Source: Litoribacillus peritrichatus
GTDB taxonomy: Bacteria > Pseudomonadota > Gammaproteobacteria > Pseudomonadales > Litoribrevibacteraceae
DNA: 64,000 nucleotides
Assembly: GCF_039537985.1 (NCBI RefSeq)
Contig: NZ_BAABBN010000003.1
Coordinates: 1-64,000, forward strand
Direction of reading: 5' to 3'
Shown: one piece after another, positions 33,515-42,655 of the stretch
How positions within the stretch are numbered: position 1 is the first letter of the stretch
How the letters are laid out: each line of letters begins with the position of its first letter
Notes under the pieces: model-generated
Told to the model about the DNA's origin: nothing
Seen by the model: only the letters and a program-made list of their open reading frames with translations
The model's database searches: none
Position numbers and translations under genes: made by a program

Positions 33515-34445
33515 TAAAGATAAAGTTGGTGTGGTGATTATCAACTATAACAGTGCAGACTATATTTTCAATTGCTTAGAGCATGTATTTAAACAAACTG
33601 TTAATACTAAGGTGGTCGTTATAGATAATACACCTTCAGATGGGGTTGCTGAAAGAATAAATAAGATATATGAGGGGCAAGTAGAGGTTCTTTGTACTGG
33701 TACTAATTTGGGAGCAGCTAAAGCTAATAATCTTGGTATAGTTGCTTGTGGAACTTACTATACACTCGTCCTGAATGCTGACGTTTATTTATCACAGAAT
33801 TATATAGAAAAACTAGTTGAACAGATGGAGAGTGATTCCAATATCTCAGAATGTCAGGGGTTATTGGTATCTGAATCAAATGATCAAGTCATTGATTCGG
33901 CTGGTGTTGAGTTCTTTTCAGAGGTTGTTGGAATAGATCGAGCCTATGGTAAAGATATTACTAGTCAAGAACTGCAGAGTCAGTTAGTAGACGGAACATG
34001 TTGTGCTGCAGCTTTATACAGGCGAACTAGCCTAGATCAAATTGCTTTATCAGATGGTGAGTTTTACGACCAAGATTTATTCGCATATTATGAAGATTAT
34101 GATTTATCCAGACGGTTAAGGTTTATAAATTCTAAAGCGCATTTTTGTAAAGAAGCACTTGGCAGACATGTTCGCGGTGGGTCTACTGCTAAAGAAAGTG
34201 ATTTTGTGAAGGTTTTGAGAATCTCAAATTTGTTCTTGTTGTATAGAAGATACTCCGGTCAACAAAATATTATTTCTAAAGTTCTGAATATTCTGTTTCT
34301 ATCGATTATATTTATTAAAGGCTTGGATTGTATAAAACCAGTCACTGAAAGAATTAAAACAATCAAGCTCAGGAAAATCAAAAACGCTAGAAATTTACCA
34401 AATAAAAGAAGCTATTTATTAAATAAGTTCATTAAGGAAATATAA
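33507..34445 (+). CDS. GT2 family glycosyltransferase, probable rhamnosyltransferase (WbbL-like)
   Basis: A GT-A fold enzyme: VGVVIINYNSADYIFNCL at the N-terminus, VVIDNTPSDG, GTNLGAAKANNLGI, the LNADVYL stretch that holds the metal-binding residues, and FAYYEDYDLSRRLRF with the putative catalytic acidic residues. The GxNxGxAxxxNxG and DEDxxRRL patterns are typical of WbbL-type rhamnosyltransferases, and rmlABCD in the same locus supply dTDP-rhamnose. The length of 312 fits. The start is GTG 33507 with AGGAG 7 nt upstream and an 8-nt overlap with the ABC gene. Confidence 0.82.
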   Translation: MYNKDKVGVVIINYNSADYIFNCLEHVFKQTVNTKVVVIDNTPSDGVAERINKIYEGQVEVLCTGTNLGAAKANNLGIVACGTYYTLVLNADVYLSQNYIEKLVEQMESDSNISECQGLLVSESNDQVIDSAGVEFFSEVVGIDRAYGKDITSQELQSQLVDGTCCAAALYRRTSLDQIALSDGEFYDQDLFAYYEDYDLSRRLRFINSKAHFCKEALGRHVRGGSTAKESDFVKVLRISNLFLLYRRYSGQQNIISKVLNILFLSIIFIKGLDCIKPVTERIKTIKLRKIKNARNLPNKRSYLLNKFIKEI

Positions 34446-35498
34446 ATGAATAAAGTATACGTGCTTGGTGGAGCTGGCTTTATTGGCAGGCGACTAGCTG
34501 TGCATCATCGTAGTTTGGGTGACGAAGTTGTAGTAGTCGATATATTTGATAAGTTGATTCATAACGAAAAAAATTTAGCAGATTATGATGAGCTGTCAGG
34601 GATTAATGTTATTGTCGATGATTTTGTGAGTCAAAATGTATTAAACTTAATATCTAAAAATAAACCAGATATTATTTATAACTTGGTTTCTCAGACTGGT
34701 ACAGCTGATTCTAATGAACGCTTGGATTACTATTTGAATGAAAACGTTTCTAAGCATACTAGGTTGGCGAATTTCCTTAATGAAATCAACTTTCCATTGC
34801 AATTTATTCTGACGTCTAGTCGAGCTGTATATGGAAATGGATGCTTTAGGGATAAAAGTGGACAGGTAACTTTGTCCGAAAATCGAACTTTAGATAACTT
34901 GCAAAAAGGTGTTTTTGAATATAATTGGGAAGGTGATCCAAATAATGTTTTTGTACCGCACTCCTATTCTATGCCTACCTTGCCTATATCTTTTTACGGT
35001 ACTTCAAAACTCTACCAAGAAAACGTTTTTCAGTCTGTAGTTAGAAACAAATTTGTGAATTGCATCATAGTTAGGTTGCAGAATGTTATTGGTGTTGGAC
35101 AGTCGATGTTTAATCCTTATACAGGGCTTCTGTGTTGGTTTCATAAAACGTTATCAAGTGGAGGTAATGTTTCTGTGTTTGAAGATGGTAAAATTACTCG
35201 CGATTTTATAGATGTGGATGATGTAGCTTTTATTTTGGAACGATTAAGTCGAAATAAAAATAGTTTACCTATTTTAGATATTGGTGTCGGTAAAGAAACT
35301 CAGTTGCTAGAAATAGCTAACTTATTGAAGAAAGAAGTAGGGAAAGGAGATGTAAAAACAACTAAACAATTTAGAGAAGGGGACTGTCGAAGAGGGGTTG
35401 CTAGTATATTAGAGTTAAATTTATTAGTTCCTGAATATAAACCAACGCCTCTTGCTCATACATTGTCTAAATTTTGTGAATATGTACAAAGTCATTAA
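34446..35498 (+). CDS. NAD-dependent sugar epimerase/dehydratase (extended SDR)
   Basis: The Rossmann motif VYVLGGAGFIGRRLAVHHR opens the protein, and the catalytic YxxxK appears as YGTSKLYQE, preceded by TSSRAVYGNG. Extended SDR enzymes with this layout (about 350 residues) epimerise, dehydrate or reduce nucleotide-linked sugars. The exact reaction cannot be read from the sequence; 4-epimerisation of a UDP-sugar is possible. It begins directly after the stop of the GT2 gene and overlaps the acyltransferase gene by 17 nt. Confidence 0.8.
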   Translation: MNKVYVLGGAGFIGRRLAVHHRSLGDEVVVVDIFDKLIHNEKNLADYDELSGINVIVDDFVSQNVLNLISKNKPDIIYNLVSQTGTADSNERLDYYLNENVSKHTRLANFLNEINFPLQFILTSSRAVYGNGCFRDKSGQVTLSENRTLDNLQKGVFEYNWEGDPNNVFVPHSYSMPTLPISFYGTSKLYQENVFQSVVRNKFVNCIIVRLQNVIGVGQSMFNPYTGLLCWFHKTLSSGGNVSVFEDGKITRDFIDVDDVAFILERLSRNKNSLPILDIGVGKETQLLEIANLLKKEVGKGDVKTTKQFREGDCRRGVASILELNLLVPEYKPTPLAHTLSKFCEYVQSH

Positions 35499-36006
35499 CT
35501 TTATTAGTAGATTATATTGGGCTCTGGTCACTAAGTTGAGAGCTAAAAAGTGCGGAAGTAAAAGCTATGTGATTAGGCCAATTCAGTTTTCCGGGAATAA
35601 TATCATACTTGGCGAGCGAGTTTCCATAGGTGCCTTAGGGAGATTGGAGTCCATTACTTCAAATATTGAACCCCTTTTGGTTATTGAGGATGATGTTTCA
35701 ATCGAGCAATTGGTTCATGTTGTTTTTATGGGAAATTTAACTATCGGGAGCGGTTCTATGATATCTAGTTCGGTATATATAGGTGATGTTGACCATAACC
35801 TTACTCCTGGCAAGGCGCCTAAGTTTATGGATTTAACACATTCCACAACCCGAATTGGCAAAAGATGTTTCATAGGTAAGGGGGCAACAATATTACCGGG
35901 TGCAGTATTAGGGGATGATGTATATGTAGGTGCTAATTCTGTAGTAAGGCCTGGTGTTTATTGCTCAGGGGTGTATGTAGGTTGCCCCGTACGAAAAATA
36001 AATTAA
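35482..36006 (+). CDS. Hexapeptide-repeat acyltransferase (CysE/LacA/WbbJ superfamily)
   Basis: A left-handed beta-helix protein with successive [IV]G-type hexapeptides: IILGERVSIGAL, LTIGSGSMISSSVYIGDVDH, TRIGKRCFIGKGATILPGAV and VYVGANSVVRPGVYCSGVYVG. The His in GDVDHN is a candidate catalytic residue, as in WbbJ/LacA. The protein would add an acetyl group to a sugar of the repeat unit. An ATG at 35482 is preferred over 35452, because the longer form overlaps the epimerase by 47 nt and adds only ten non-conserved residues. Confidence 0.82.
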   Translation: MYKVINFISRLYWALVTKLRAKKCGSKSYVIRPIQFSGNNIILGERVSIGALGRLESITSNIEPLLVIEDDVSIEQLVHVVFMGNLTIGSGSMISSSVYIGDVDHNLTPGKAPKFMDLTHSTTRIGKRCFIGKGATILPGAVLGDDVYVGANSVVRPGVYCSGVYVGCPVRKIN

Positions 36007-36009
36007 GTT

Positions 36010-37092
36010 ATGAGGCTACTTATTTTATTCGTCTTTTATCTTCTTATCCTTTCAGATTTGGTGGTAAATAAAAACGTAATCAACCAAGCATATTTAATAG
36101 CGATTGCTGCTATAGTTTCGATTTTTTGTGTAATTTGGTATAAAGAATTTTATATTCCAAAGTTATATGCTTGTTTTATTTCTATAGTTTGCGTGCTTTT
36201 TTTTATAGGATATAAATTAGGTTTGCATGGTCTTGATGGTTCAGTATCACTTTCTAGGTTTATTATTTCTTTTACTTTGATGCCTATTTTTAGTGTGGTG
36301 TTGGGAAGTAGTCTGCGTCTAAACTCAATTATTATTTGTATTCTTTTAGTTGTGTCATTACTTGGTTTTTTTCTACAGTTCTTTGATCCATTGAATATTA
36401 GATCTGTTGAAATATTTACAATTCCTATATTTCCGTCCCAGGCAGGGAGTGGTTTTTTACCCTTTTATAGGGCACAGGGTGTGTTTTCCGAGGCCGGAAT
36501 ATTTGCATTGTTTTGCCTTGGTATATATTGGCTAATGCGCAAGAATGGCTACAAATTTTACTTTATTCCATTGTTTGGGGTGGTATCAAGTCTTTCTTTA
36601 GGTGGGGTTTTATTATTCATTACTAAATACTTGGTAAGGCCTTTTGTCTTAGTTTTACTTTGTGTTTTCACTTTCTATATTGTTTTATATACTGATTATG
36701 TCAATTATGGGGCTTCAACGCTATTGCGATTTTACGACATAATTTACGTGTTTAATGAGCTTCCTTATTATTTGTTTATTGGAGGGAATGTTAGTCCAGT
36801 TTACTTTGATTTTGTAGTTGATGTTAATGGACAAAGTATGGTTTTACAGGGCAGAGGGATTTCAAATGGATTGTTGAAGCTTTGGTTAGCTTATGGTGTA
36901 TTCTTTACTCCAGTTATTGTTTTTCTGTTTGCTAAATTAGTGCAAAGGGCTTTTGAGTTTAAATTGCTTCATTCGCTTATAATAGTTGTGTTGATATTTT
37001 CTTTACAGCCTTTAACATTTTCATGGATCTGGTTTTTTATGTTTTATGTAGCTTGTTTGCCATATGGAAAGCTTCGTTTATTCTATAGGTGA
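36010..37092 (+). CDS. Wzy-like polysaccharide polymerase (integral membrane)
   Basis: A strongly hydrophobic 360-residue protein with about ten predicted membrane segments and very few charged residues. A central loop GFLPFYRAQGVFSEAGIFAL contains R..G.FSEAG, a pattern seen in Wzy/WaaL-type proteins (periplasmic loop with Arg and Glu). Sequence conservation in the Wzy family is low, so the call rests on topology and on position in a Wzz-containing locus. It would polymerise undecaprenyl-linked repeat units at the periplasmic face, with Wzz setting chain length. Confidence 0.75.
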   Translation: MRLLILFVFYLLILSDLVVNKNVINQAYLIAIAAIVSIFCVIWYKEFYIPKLYACFISIVCVLFFIGYKLGLHGLDGSVSLSRFIISFTLMPIFSVVLGSSLRLNSIIICILLVVSLLGFFLQFFDPLNIRSVEIFTIPIFPSQAGSGFLPFYRAQGVFSEAGIFALFCLGIYWLMRKNGYKFYFIPLFGVVSSLSLGGVLLFITKYLVRPFVLVLLCVFTFYIVLYTDYVNYGASTLLRFYDIIYVFNELPYYLFIGGNVSPVYFDFVVDVNGQSMVLQGRGISNGLLKLWLAYGVFFTPVIVFLFAKLVQRAFEFKLLHSLIIVVLIFSLQPLTFSWIWFFMFYVACLPYGKLRLFYR

Positions 37093-37096
37093 TGTT

Positions 37097-37840
37097 TTGA
37101 AAAGTGTTGTATTTGTTTACTATGGTTCGTCGATAAGGGTAAAGGCATTTAATAGTCTTGGTCGGTTTTTATTTAAGAATCGTTATGTTTCAATTGATAA
37201 TCGGATCGAAGAAAATAATAGGTCATTTGAATTTGGAGGTTATGAGTCTGGGCTGAGCCAATTGAAAGCTTTAAATTTACCAGTGTATTCAGTTTTATTT
37301 TTAAATGACACTGCGCTTAAAAAGCACTTTTTCTTATCTTTCTGGGTTATGTTTTTGATTCTAATTCTCAAGCCTTATGAGAAAAAAACTGTATTAGGAA
37401 TTGAGCGTAATTTTAAATGTTCTGAAGGTAATATAATCAGGTACTTCACAACATGGTTGTTTAGAATTGACTATGATCAGGAGATCGAGGTTAAGCTTCC
37501 CTGTACGAAATTTTTTGATTTTGATTTTAATGGTGATATTAGTCAAGAAATTCAGTCAGCGATCATAGGTTGGCTTTACCCTAAAAGTCTTTTCGCTGGT
37601 TGGGATGGTGCATCTCCTTATAAAAATATTTCTGAATCGACATTTTTACGGAAAAGATACGCTATCAGTCAAGAGCTGTTGATACAATCGAGGCTATCGG
37701 ATATCGGTATTAAATTAAAAGATATGTCTCGGTTATTTCTGCTAATGGATATATTAGATCTCTTTTATTTACGAGCTATAAAGATTTTTTCACGATTAAA
37801 TCAATATCTGAAATATAAGATTGTAAATGACCATGATTGA
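37097..37840 (+). CDS. Unknown protein of the polysaccharide locus, possible glycosyltransferase
   Basis: I do not recognise this 247-residue protein. It contains a hydrophobic stretch at about residues 90-110 (FFLSFWVMFLILILKPYE) and soluble flanks. The segment YSVLFLNDTALKKHF might be a GT-A-like strand with an acidic residue, but no DxD motif is convincing. The start is uncertain: TTG 37097 has AGG 7 nt upstream and avoids overlap with the polymerase gene. ATG 37064 would overlap it by 29 nt and adds eleven residues. It overlaps the next gene by 14 nt, so it is certainly part of the same operon. Confidence 0.6.
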   Translation: MKSVVFVYYGSSIRVKAFNSLGRFLFKNRYVSIDNRIEENNRSFEFGGYESGLSQLKALNLPVYSVLFLNDTALKKHFFLSFWVMFLILILKPYEKKTVLGIERNFKCSEGNIIRYFTTWLFRIDYDQEIEVKLPCTKFFDFDFNGDISQEIQSAIIGWLYPKSLFAGWDGASPYKNISESTFLRKRYAISQELLIQSRLSDIGIKLKDMSRLFLLMDILDLFYLRAIKIFSRLNQYLKYKIVNDHD

Positions 37841-39056
37841 AGAAAAAGTTATTGATAAAAAAAAGTTAACTGTTATTACTTGTAGGCCAATTTGGCCAAT
37901 TACTGGTGGAGACTCCTTAAGAATATATAAAATTATAGAATATTTGGAGCAATTTTTTGATGTGACTGTTGTATACGGTTATCACAGTGGGGCTATTGAT
38001 ACAGAAGATTTTCCACTTGTAGGGGTTAAATTGGTACACGCTCCTATATCTATAATTGGCTGTATGTATAGAGGTATTTTATCACTTCTAATGGGGAGAT
38101 CATTTCAAACTAATTTTTACCACTCAAAGAAATTTAAAAAGGCAGCTCAGGCTGAAGTTGATGCATCAGATTATGTATTGATGCACTTAATTAGAACAGT
38201 AGATTTAGTTGATGTTTCTAAAAAGGAAGGTGTTGTTTACGAGTTGACGGATGCAATTTCTATGAATTATTTGAGAATTTCATGGAAAGACTCTTTCTCG
38301 TCACTCAAAAATATTGTCTTTAAGTGGGAAGGGCCTAAGCTGTTAAAAGCAGAAATTAATGCTTTAACGCGAGGATGTAATTCTTCATTTATTTCTCAAG
38401 TTGATAGGCAGTTTATTTGTGACCATTCTACGACTAAATCTGTATATAGTCGTACTTTTATTTATGGCAATGGTGTCGATTTTGAAATGTTTCCATATGG
38501 TGAGTTGAGTGAGGAAGAGCTTACTGATAAAGTTAATTTATTATTTATTGGGAATATGTTTTCAGCTCAAAATCAGTCTATGGTGAAGGAAATATTATAC
38601 TCAATATTGCCAAAAATAAAACCTGGACTTGTGAGTGAGGTTTTGTTGGTAGGCAAATACCCTCAGTCCTTTAGGCAGAGTTTAGGTGAGCATGATAAGG
38701 TGGTTTGGACTGGTATAGTAGATGATTTTAAAGAGATATCTATAAACCGTTATATTGGGTTGTGTCCTATGACTTTTGGGGCAGGAGTGCAAAATAAGGT
38801 TCTTAACTATTTTGCACTTGGTTGTCCCGTTGTAACCACTAAAAGTGGAATAGAGGGAATAGAAGCCACTGAAGGGGTTCATTATTTAGGTGCTAATACC
38901 AGTCAAGATTTCGTAAATGCGATTGAAAGTCTTTTAAGTGAGGAAGAGGCATTTTTAAAGTACAGAAGAGAAGCTTTTAAGCTTGTGAGAACTTTGTATA
39001 GTTGGGAAGGACAGCTTTCAGGATATGAAATGATGTTTAGAAAGCGGAAGCCCTAG
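37827..39056 (+). CDS. GT-B glycosyltransferase (GT4-like)
   Basis: A two-domain GT-B glycosyltransferase of 409 residues. The N-terminus has LTVITCRPIWPITGGDSLRI, with the Gly-Gly pair typical of the acceptor domain. The C-terminal donor domain shows VNLLFIGNMFSAQN, WTGIVDDFKE, and NKVLNYFALGCPVVTTKSGIEG, the K/N-x-x-E/F-A-x-G-x-P-V segment that binds nucleotide sugar in GT4 and related families. The classical E-x7-E pair is not strict, so the family subgroup is uncertain. Donor and linkage are unknown. It is the last dedicated transferase before the rhamnose genes. Confidence 0.8.
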   Translation: MTMIEEKVIDKKKLTVITCRPIWPITGGDSLRIYKIIEYLEQFFDVTVVYGYHSGAIDTEDFPLVGVKLVHAPISIIGCMYRGILSLLMGRSFQTNFYHSKKFKKAAQAEVDASDYVLMHLIRTVDLVDVSKKEGVVYELTDAISMNYLRISWKDSFSSLKNIVFKWEGPKLLKAEINALTRGCNSSFISQVDRQFICDHSTTKSVYSRTFIYGNGVDFEMFPYGELSEEELTDKVNLLFIGNMFSAQNQSMVKEILYSILPKIKPGLVSEVLLVGKYPQSFRQSLGEHDKVVWTGIVDDFKEISINRYIGLCPMTFGAGVQNKVLNYFALGCPVVTTKSGIEGIEATEGVHYLGANTSQDFVNAIESLLSEEEAFLKYRREAFKLVRTLYSWEGQLSGYEMMFRKRKP

Positions 39057-39109
39057 TGCTTTCTTTTTTTGCTGTTATTGGTGTTACGTTCTTGTTGAGG
39101 TAAGTTTTT

Positions 39110-39985
39110 GTGAAAGGAATTATATTAGCAGGGGGTACAGGTAGTCGTTTGTATCCACTAACTCAGGTTGTTAGTAAGCAATTAATGCCTGTTTATGATA
39201 AGCCGATGATTTATTATCCGTTAGCGACGTTAATGCAGGCAGGGATTCAGGAAATCTTAATTATTTCAACACCGGAAGAGCTGCCTCGCTTTAAATCTTT
39301 GTTGGGGGATGGTTCAAAGTTTGGTATTGATTTATCGTATATTAAGCAGCCTTCACCAGACGGATTAGCTCAAAGTTTTATATTAGCTGAAGACTTTCTT
39401 CATGGTAGTGGAGCTGCTCTAGTATTAGGTGATAACTTATTTTATGGACACGACCTAATGAAATTGCTTCAGAGAGCTGCTAACCGTTCGTATGGTGGTA
39501 CTATATTTGGGTATCATGTTGCTAATCCAACAGCATATGGTGTGGTTGAGTTTGATGTAAATAATAAAGCTATTTCAATTGAAGAGAAGCCTGAGATACC
39601 AAAATCTAATTATGCCGTACCGGGTTTATATTTCTTTGATGATAAAGTTGTTGATATTGCCAGAGGCGTTAAGCCTTCAGCTCGTGGTGAACTAGAAATT
39701 ACTGATATTATTGATGCGTATTTAAAAGCTGGCGAGCTTAACGTTGAGATTATGGGGCGAGGTACTGCTTGGTTAGATACTGGTACTCATGATGACTTAT
39801 TGGCTGCAGCGCAATTTATTTCTACTGTTGAAAAACGTCAAGGGTTGAAGATTAACTGTCCAGAGGAAATTGCATATCGGAATGGTTGGATTTCTGATAA
39901 GAGCTTAAAGGCAATAGCAAAACCATTGATTAAAAGTGGTTATGGTAAATATTTGTTAAAATTAATAGATGAGAAAGTTTATTAA
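39110..39985 (+). CDS. rmlA: Glucose-1-phosphate thymidylyltransferase
   Basis: RmlA makes dTDP-glucose, the first step towards dTDP-L-rhamnose. The N-terminus GIILAGGTGSRLYPLTQVVS with KQLMPVYDKPMIYYPL is diagnostic, and VLGDNLFYGHDL and TAWLDTGTHDDLL are also family segments. The length of 291 is normal. The start is GTG with GAGG 9 nt upstream. The gene overlaps rmlC by one base (TTAATG). All four rml genes are present in the order A-C-B-D. Confidence 0.96.
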   Translation: MKGIILAGGTGSRLYPLTQVVSKQLMPVYDKPMIYYPLATLMQAGIQEILIISTPEELPRFKSLLGDGSKFGIDLSYIKQPSPDGLAQSFILAEDFLHGSGAALVLGDNLFYGHDLMKLLQRAANRSYGGTIFGYHVANPTAYGVVEFDVNNKAISIEEKPEIPKSNYAVPGLYFFDDKVVDIARGVKPSARGELEITDIIDAYLKAGELNVEIMGRGTAWLDTGTHDDLLAAAQFISTVEKRQGLKINCPEEIAYRNGWISDKSLKAIAKPLIKSGYGKYLLKLIDEKVY

Positions 39986-40533
39986 TGAAGATTATAGATA
40001 CTGATATTACGGATGTAAAAGTATTGGAGCCAGAGGTTTTTGGTGATGTGCGTGGTTTCTTTATGGAGACGTTTAGAGATGATTGGTTTTATGAATCTGT
40101 TGCACCGGTCAAGTTTGTCCAAGATAACCATAGTAAATCTATTCATGGGATTTTACGTGGTTTACATTATCAGACTCAAAATGCACAGGGTAAACTAGTG
40201 CGCGTTACTTCGGGAGAAGTGTTTGATGTTGCTGTTGATATGCGAGAGTCTAGTCCAACCTTTGGAAAGTGGGTGGGTGAATATCTTTCAGCTGAAAACA
40301 AGCGTCAATTATGGGTGCCAGCTGGTTTTGCTCATGGTTTTTATGTGACGAGTGATTTTGCAGAGTTTGTATATAAATGTACAGACTATTACTCTCCAGA
40401 ATTTGAGGAAAGCTTACTTTGGAATGATCAGAAAGTTGGTGTAAAGTGGCCTATTAAAGAAGGTGAGTCACCGAAGCTATCTGCGAAAGATGAAGCAGGC
40501 GTGGTATTTGAAAGAGCTACTTTTTTTATATAA
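39985..40533 (+). CDS. rmlC: dTDP-4-dehydrorhamnose 3,5-epimerase
   Basis: RmlC epimerises C3 and C5 of dTDP-4-keto-6-deoxyglucose. The cupin fold motifs are visible: FGDVRGFFMETFR, FVQDNHSKSIHGILRGLHYQ (with the catalytic His) and AGFAHGFYVTSDFAEFVYKC. The length of 182 residues is normal. It directly follows rmlA and precedes rmlB by 19 bp. Confidence 0.96.
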   Translation: MKIIDTDITDVKVLEPEVFGDVRGFFMETFRDDWFYESVAPVKFVQDNHSKSIHGILRGLHYQTQNAQGKLVRVTSGEVFDVAVDMRESSPTFGKWVGEYLSAENKRQLWVPAGFAHGFYVTSDFAEFVYKCTDYYSPEFEESLLWNDQKVGVKWPIKEGESPKLSAKDEAGVVFERATFFI

Positions 40534-40552
40534 ACAGAATGCTTAGGTAATT

Positions 40553-41617
40553 ATGAACAAAACTATTTTTATTACTGGAGGGGCTGGCTTTATTGGTTCG
40601 GCTCTTGTGCGTTATTTGATTAACGATACAGGTAACACAGTAATCAATTTTGATAAATTAACTTATGCGGGTAATCAAGAATCATTAAAGAGTATTGATA
40701 GTGATTCAAGGTATTCATTTGAACGGGGCGATATTTGTGATCGGACTTTGGTTACTAAGCTGTTCGAAAAATATCAGCCTGACTATATTATGCATTTAGC
40801 AGCTGAAAGTCATGTAGATCGTTCAATTGATGGGCCTGGTGAGTTTATTACAACTAACATTGTGGGTACATATGAGCTGTTAGAGGCCGCTAGAGGTTAT
40901 TACAGCTCTTTGGATGAGAATAAAAAAGCAAATTTTCGTTTTCATCATATTTCGACTGATGAAGTGTATGGTGATTTGGGAGAGGTAGGCTTATTCACAG
41001 AGGAGACTTCTTATGAGCCAAGTTCTCCCTACTCAGCCTCCAAAGCTTCATCTGATCATTTAGTTAGGGCATGGTACAGAACATTTAATCTACCTGTTGT
41101 TGTGTCTAACTGCTCAAATAATTATGGACCTTATCACTTTCCTGAAAAGTTAATTCCGTTAATGATCTTAAATGCATTGGAAGGAAAGTCGTTACCAATA
41201 TATGGTGACGGCAAGCAAGTGCGTGACTGGTTGTTTGTGGAGGATCATGTCAAAGCACTTTATAGAGTTGTATCTGAAGGTAGAATAGGTGAGACTTATA
41301 ACGTTGGTGGCTTTAACGAAAAACAAAACATTGAAGTAGTGAAAACAATTTGTAGTCACTTAAATGAGTTGGTGGCGGATAAGCCAAAGGGTATTTCAGA
41401 CTTTGCTGAATTAATCACTTATGTGACGGATAGGCCAGGTCATGATCTACGCTATGCAATTAATGCGAGCAAAATAAATAAAGAGCTTGGTTGGAGGCCA
41501 GAAGAGACTTTTCAGTCGGGTATTAAGAAGACTATTGAGTGGTATTTGGAAAATTTAGATTGGTGCCGAAATGTTCAGGATGGTAGTTACCAGCGAGAGC
41601 GTTTAGGCAACAGCTAG
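40553..41617 (+). CDS. rmlB: dTDP-glucose 4,6-dehydratase
   Basis: RmlB converts dTDP-glucose to the 4-keto-6-deoxy sugar. The extended SDR motifs are intact: IFITGGAGFIGSALVRYLI, HLAAESHVDRSI, HISTDEVYGDLG (with the TDE of RmlB) and YSASKASSDHLVRAW (YxxxK). The length of 354 is normal. A 69-bp gap separates it from rmlD. Confidence 0.96.
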   Translation: MNKTIFITGGAGFIGSALVRYLINDTGNTVINFDKLTYAGNQESLKSIDSDSRYSFERGDICDRTLVTKLFEKYQPDYIMHLAAESHVDRSIDGPGEFITTNIVGTYELLEAARGYYSSLDENKKANFRFHHISTDEVYGDLGEVGLFTEETSYEPSSPYSASKASSDHLVRAWYRTFNLPVVVSNCSNNYGPYHFPEKLIPLMILNALEGKSLPIYGDGKQVRDWLFVEDHVKALYRVVSEGRIGETYNVGGFNEKQNIEVVKTICSHLNELVADKPKGISDFAELITYVTDRPGHDLRYAINASKINKELGWRPEETFQSGIKKTIEWYLENLDWCRNVQDGSYQRERLGNS

Positions 41618-41686
41618 TATTTCATTTGCAATTACAAAATTTTATTGGGGCGTTAGGCCACATCTTTAAGTAGATATATTAAATTT

Positions 41687-42565
41687 ATGAAAATTTTAGT
41701 TATTGGAAAGAGTGGCCAGTTAGCGAGCGAATTAATAAATCTCGATATTGATGATGACGTTATCTCTTTAGGTCGTGATGATTTTGATATTTTTTCTAAA
41801 GACTCGATTCAGATGCATGTCGCTCGTGTTAAGCCAGATGTAATTGTAAATGCTTCTGCTTATACTGCTGTAGATAAGGCTGAGTCTGATGTGAAAGCAG
41901 CGTATGCGTTGAATGAAAAGGCGGTAGCTGATCTGGCGTCGGTCGCAAAGCAATTAAATACACGTTTTATACATGTATCGACGGATTTTGTATTTAATGG
42001 CAGTACAAATACTGCCTACATTCCAGATGATGACGCAGATCCGGCTGGAGTATATGGTGCTTCAAAACTGGCTGGTGAGAATGCAGTTCGGTCTATATAT
42101 CCAGAAAACTCAGCTATTATTCGTACCTCTTGGGTGTATTCATCGTACGGTAATAATTTTGTGAAGACCATGCTTCGACTATTGGAAGAAAAAGAAGAGT
42201 TAGGTGTGGTTGTTGATCAAATTGGATGCCCCACATATGCTAGGGGGTTGGCTGAGTTTATTGTGGCTCTAGTGAAGGAGGGTGATCTGCGAATGATTTA
42301 CCATTGGAGTGATCTAGGGGTTGCTTCTTGGTATGATTTTGCTGTTGCTATACAGGAGTTGGGTTACGAACAGGGACTTCTAAGTAAAAAAATACCAATA
42401 AACCCAATAGCATCAGCTCAATACCCGACACCAGCTAAAAGACCCGTATTTAGTCTATTAAATAGTAATTCTTCAAATAATGTATTAAAAAGTGTTCACT
42501 GGATAGATAACTTGAAGCGTTGCTTCGAAAGAAGTAGCTTTCAAGAGACTGACTTTGTGCAGTAG
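41687..42565 (+). CDS. rmlD: dTDP-4-dehydrorhamnose reductase
   Basis: RmlD carries out the last reduction to dTDP-L-rhamnose. Motifs: ILVIGKSGQLASEL (NADPH site), VNASAYTAVDKAES, HVSTDFVFNG and YGASKLAGENAV (YxxxK). The length of 292 is normal, so the gene is not truncated although an IS element starts only about 30 bp after its stop. It is the last + strand gene of the polysaccharide locus. Confidence 0.95.
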   Translation: MKILVIGKSGQLASELINLDIDDDVISLGRDDFDIFSKDSIQMHVARVKPDVIVNASAYTAVDKAESDVKAAYALNEKAVADLASVAKQLNTRFIHVSTDFVFNGSTNTAYIPDDDADPAGVYGASKLAGENAVRSIYPENSAIIRTSWVYSSYGNNFVKTMLRLLEEKEELGVVVDQIGCPTYARGLAEFIVALVKEGDLRMIYHWSDLGVASWYDFAVAIQELGYEQGLLSKKIPINPIASAQYPTPAKRPVFSLLNSNSSNNVLKSVHWIDNLKRCFERSSFQETDFVQ

Positions 42566-42597
42566 ATAGCCTCTACCTGTGCTCACATAGATTGTAG

Positions 42598-42617
42598 TAG
42601 TTCAGACTTGATCTGAC
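42598..42617 (+). repeat. Left inverted repeat of the IS481-type element
   Basis: TAGTTCAGACTTGATCTGAC matches the complement of 43775-43794 at 18 of 20 positions. The outer bases could belong to the flank. Confidence 0.7.
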
Positions 42618-42655
42618 CGTTACCGATTTTTCAGAAGGTGTCTGTCAGGTCAGAT

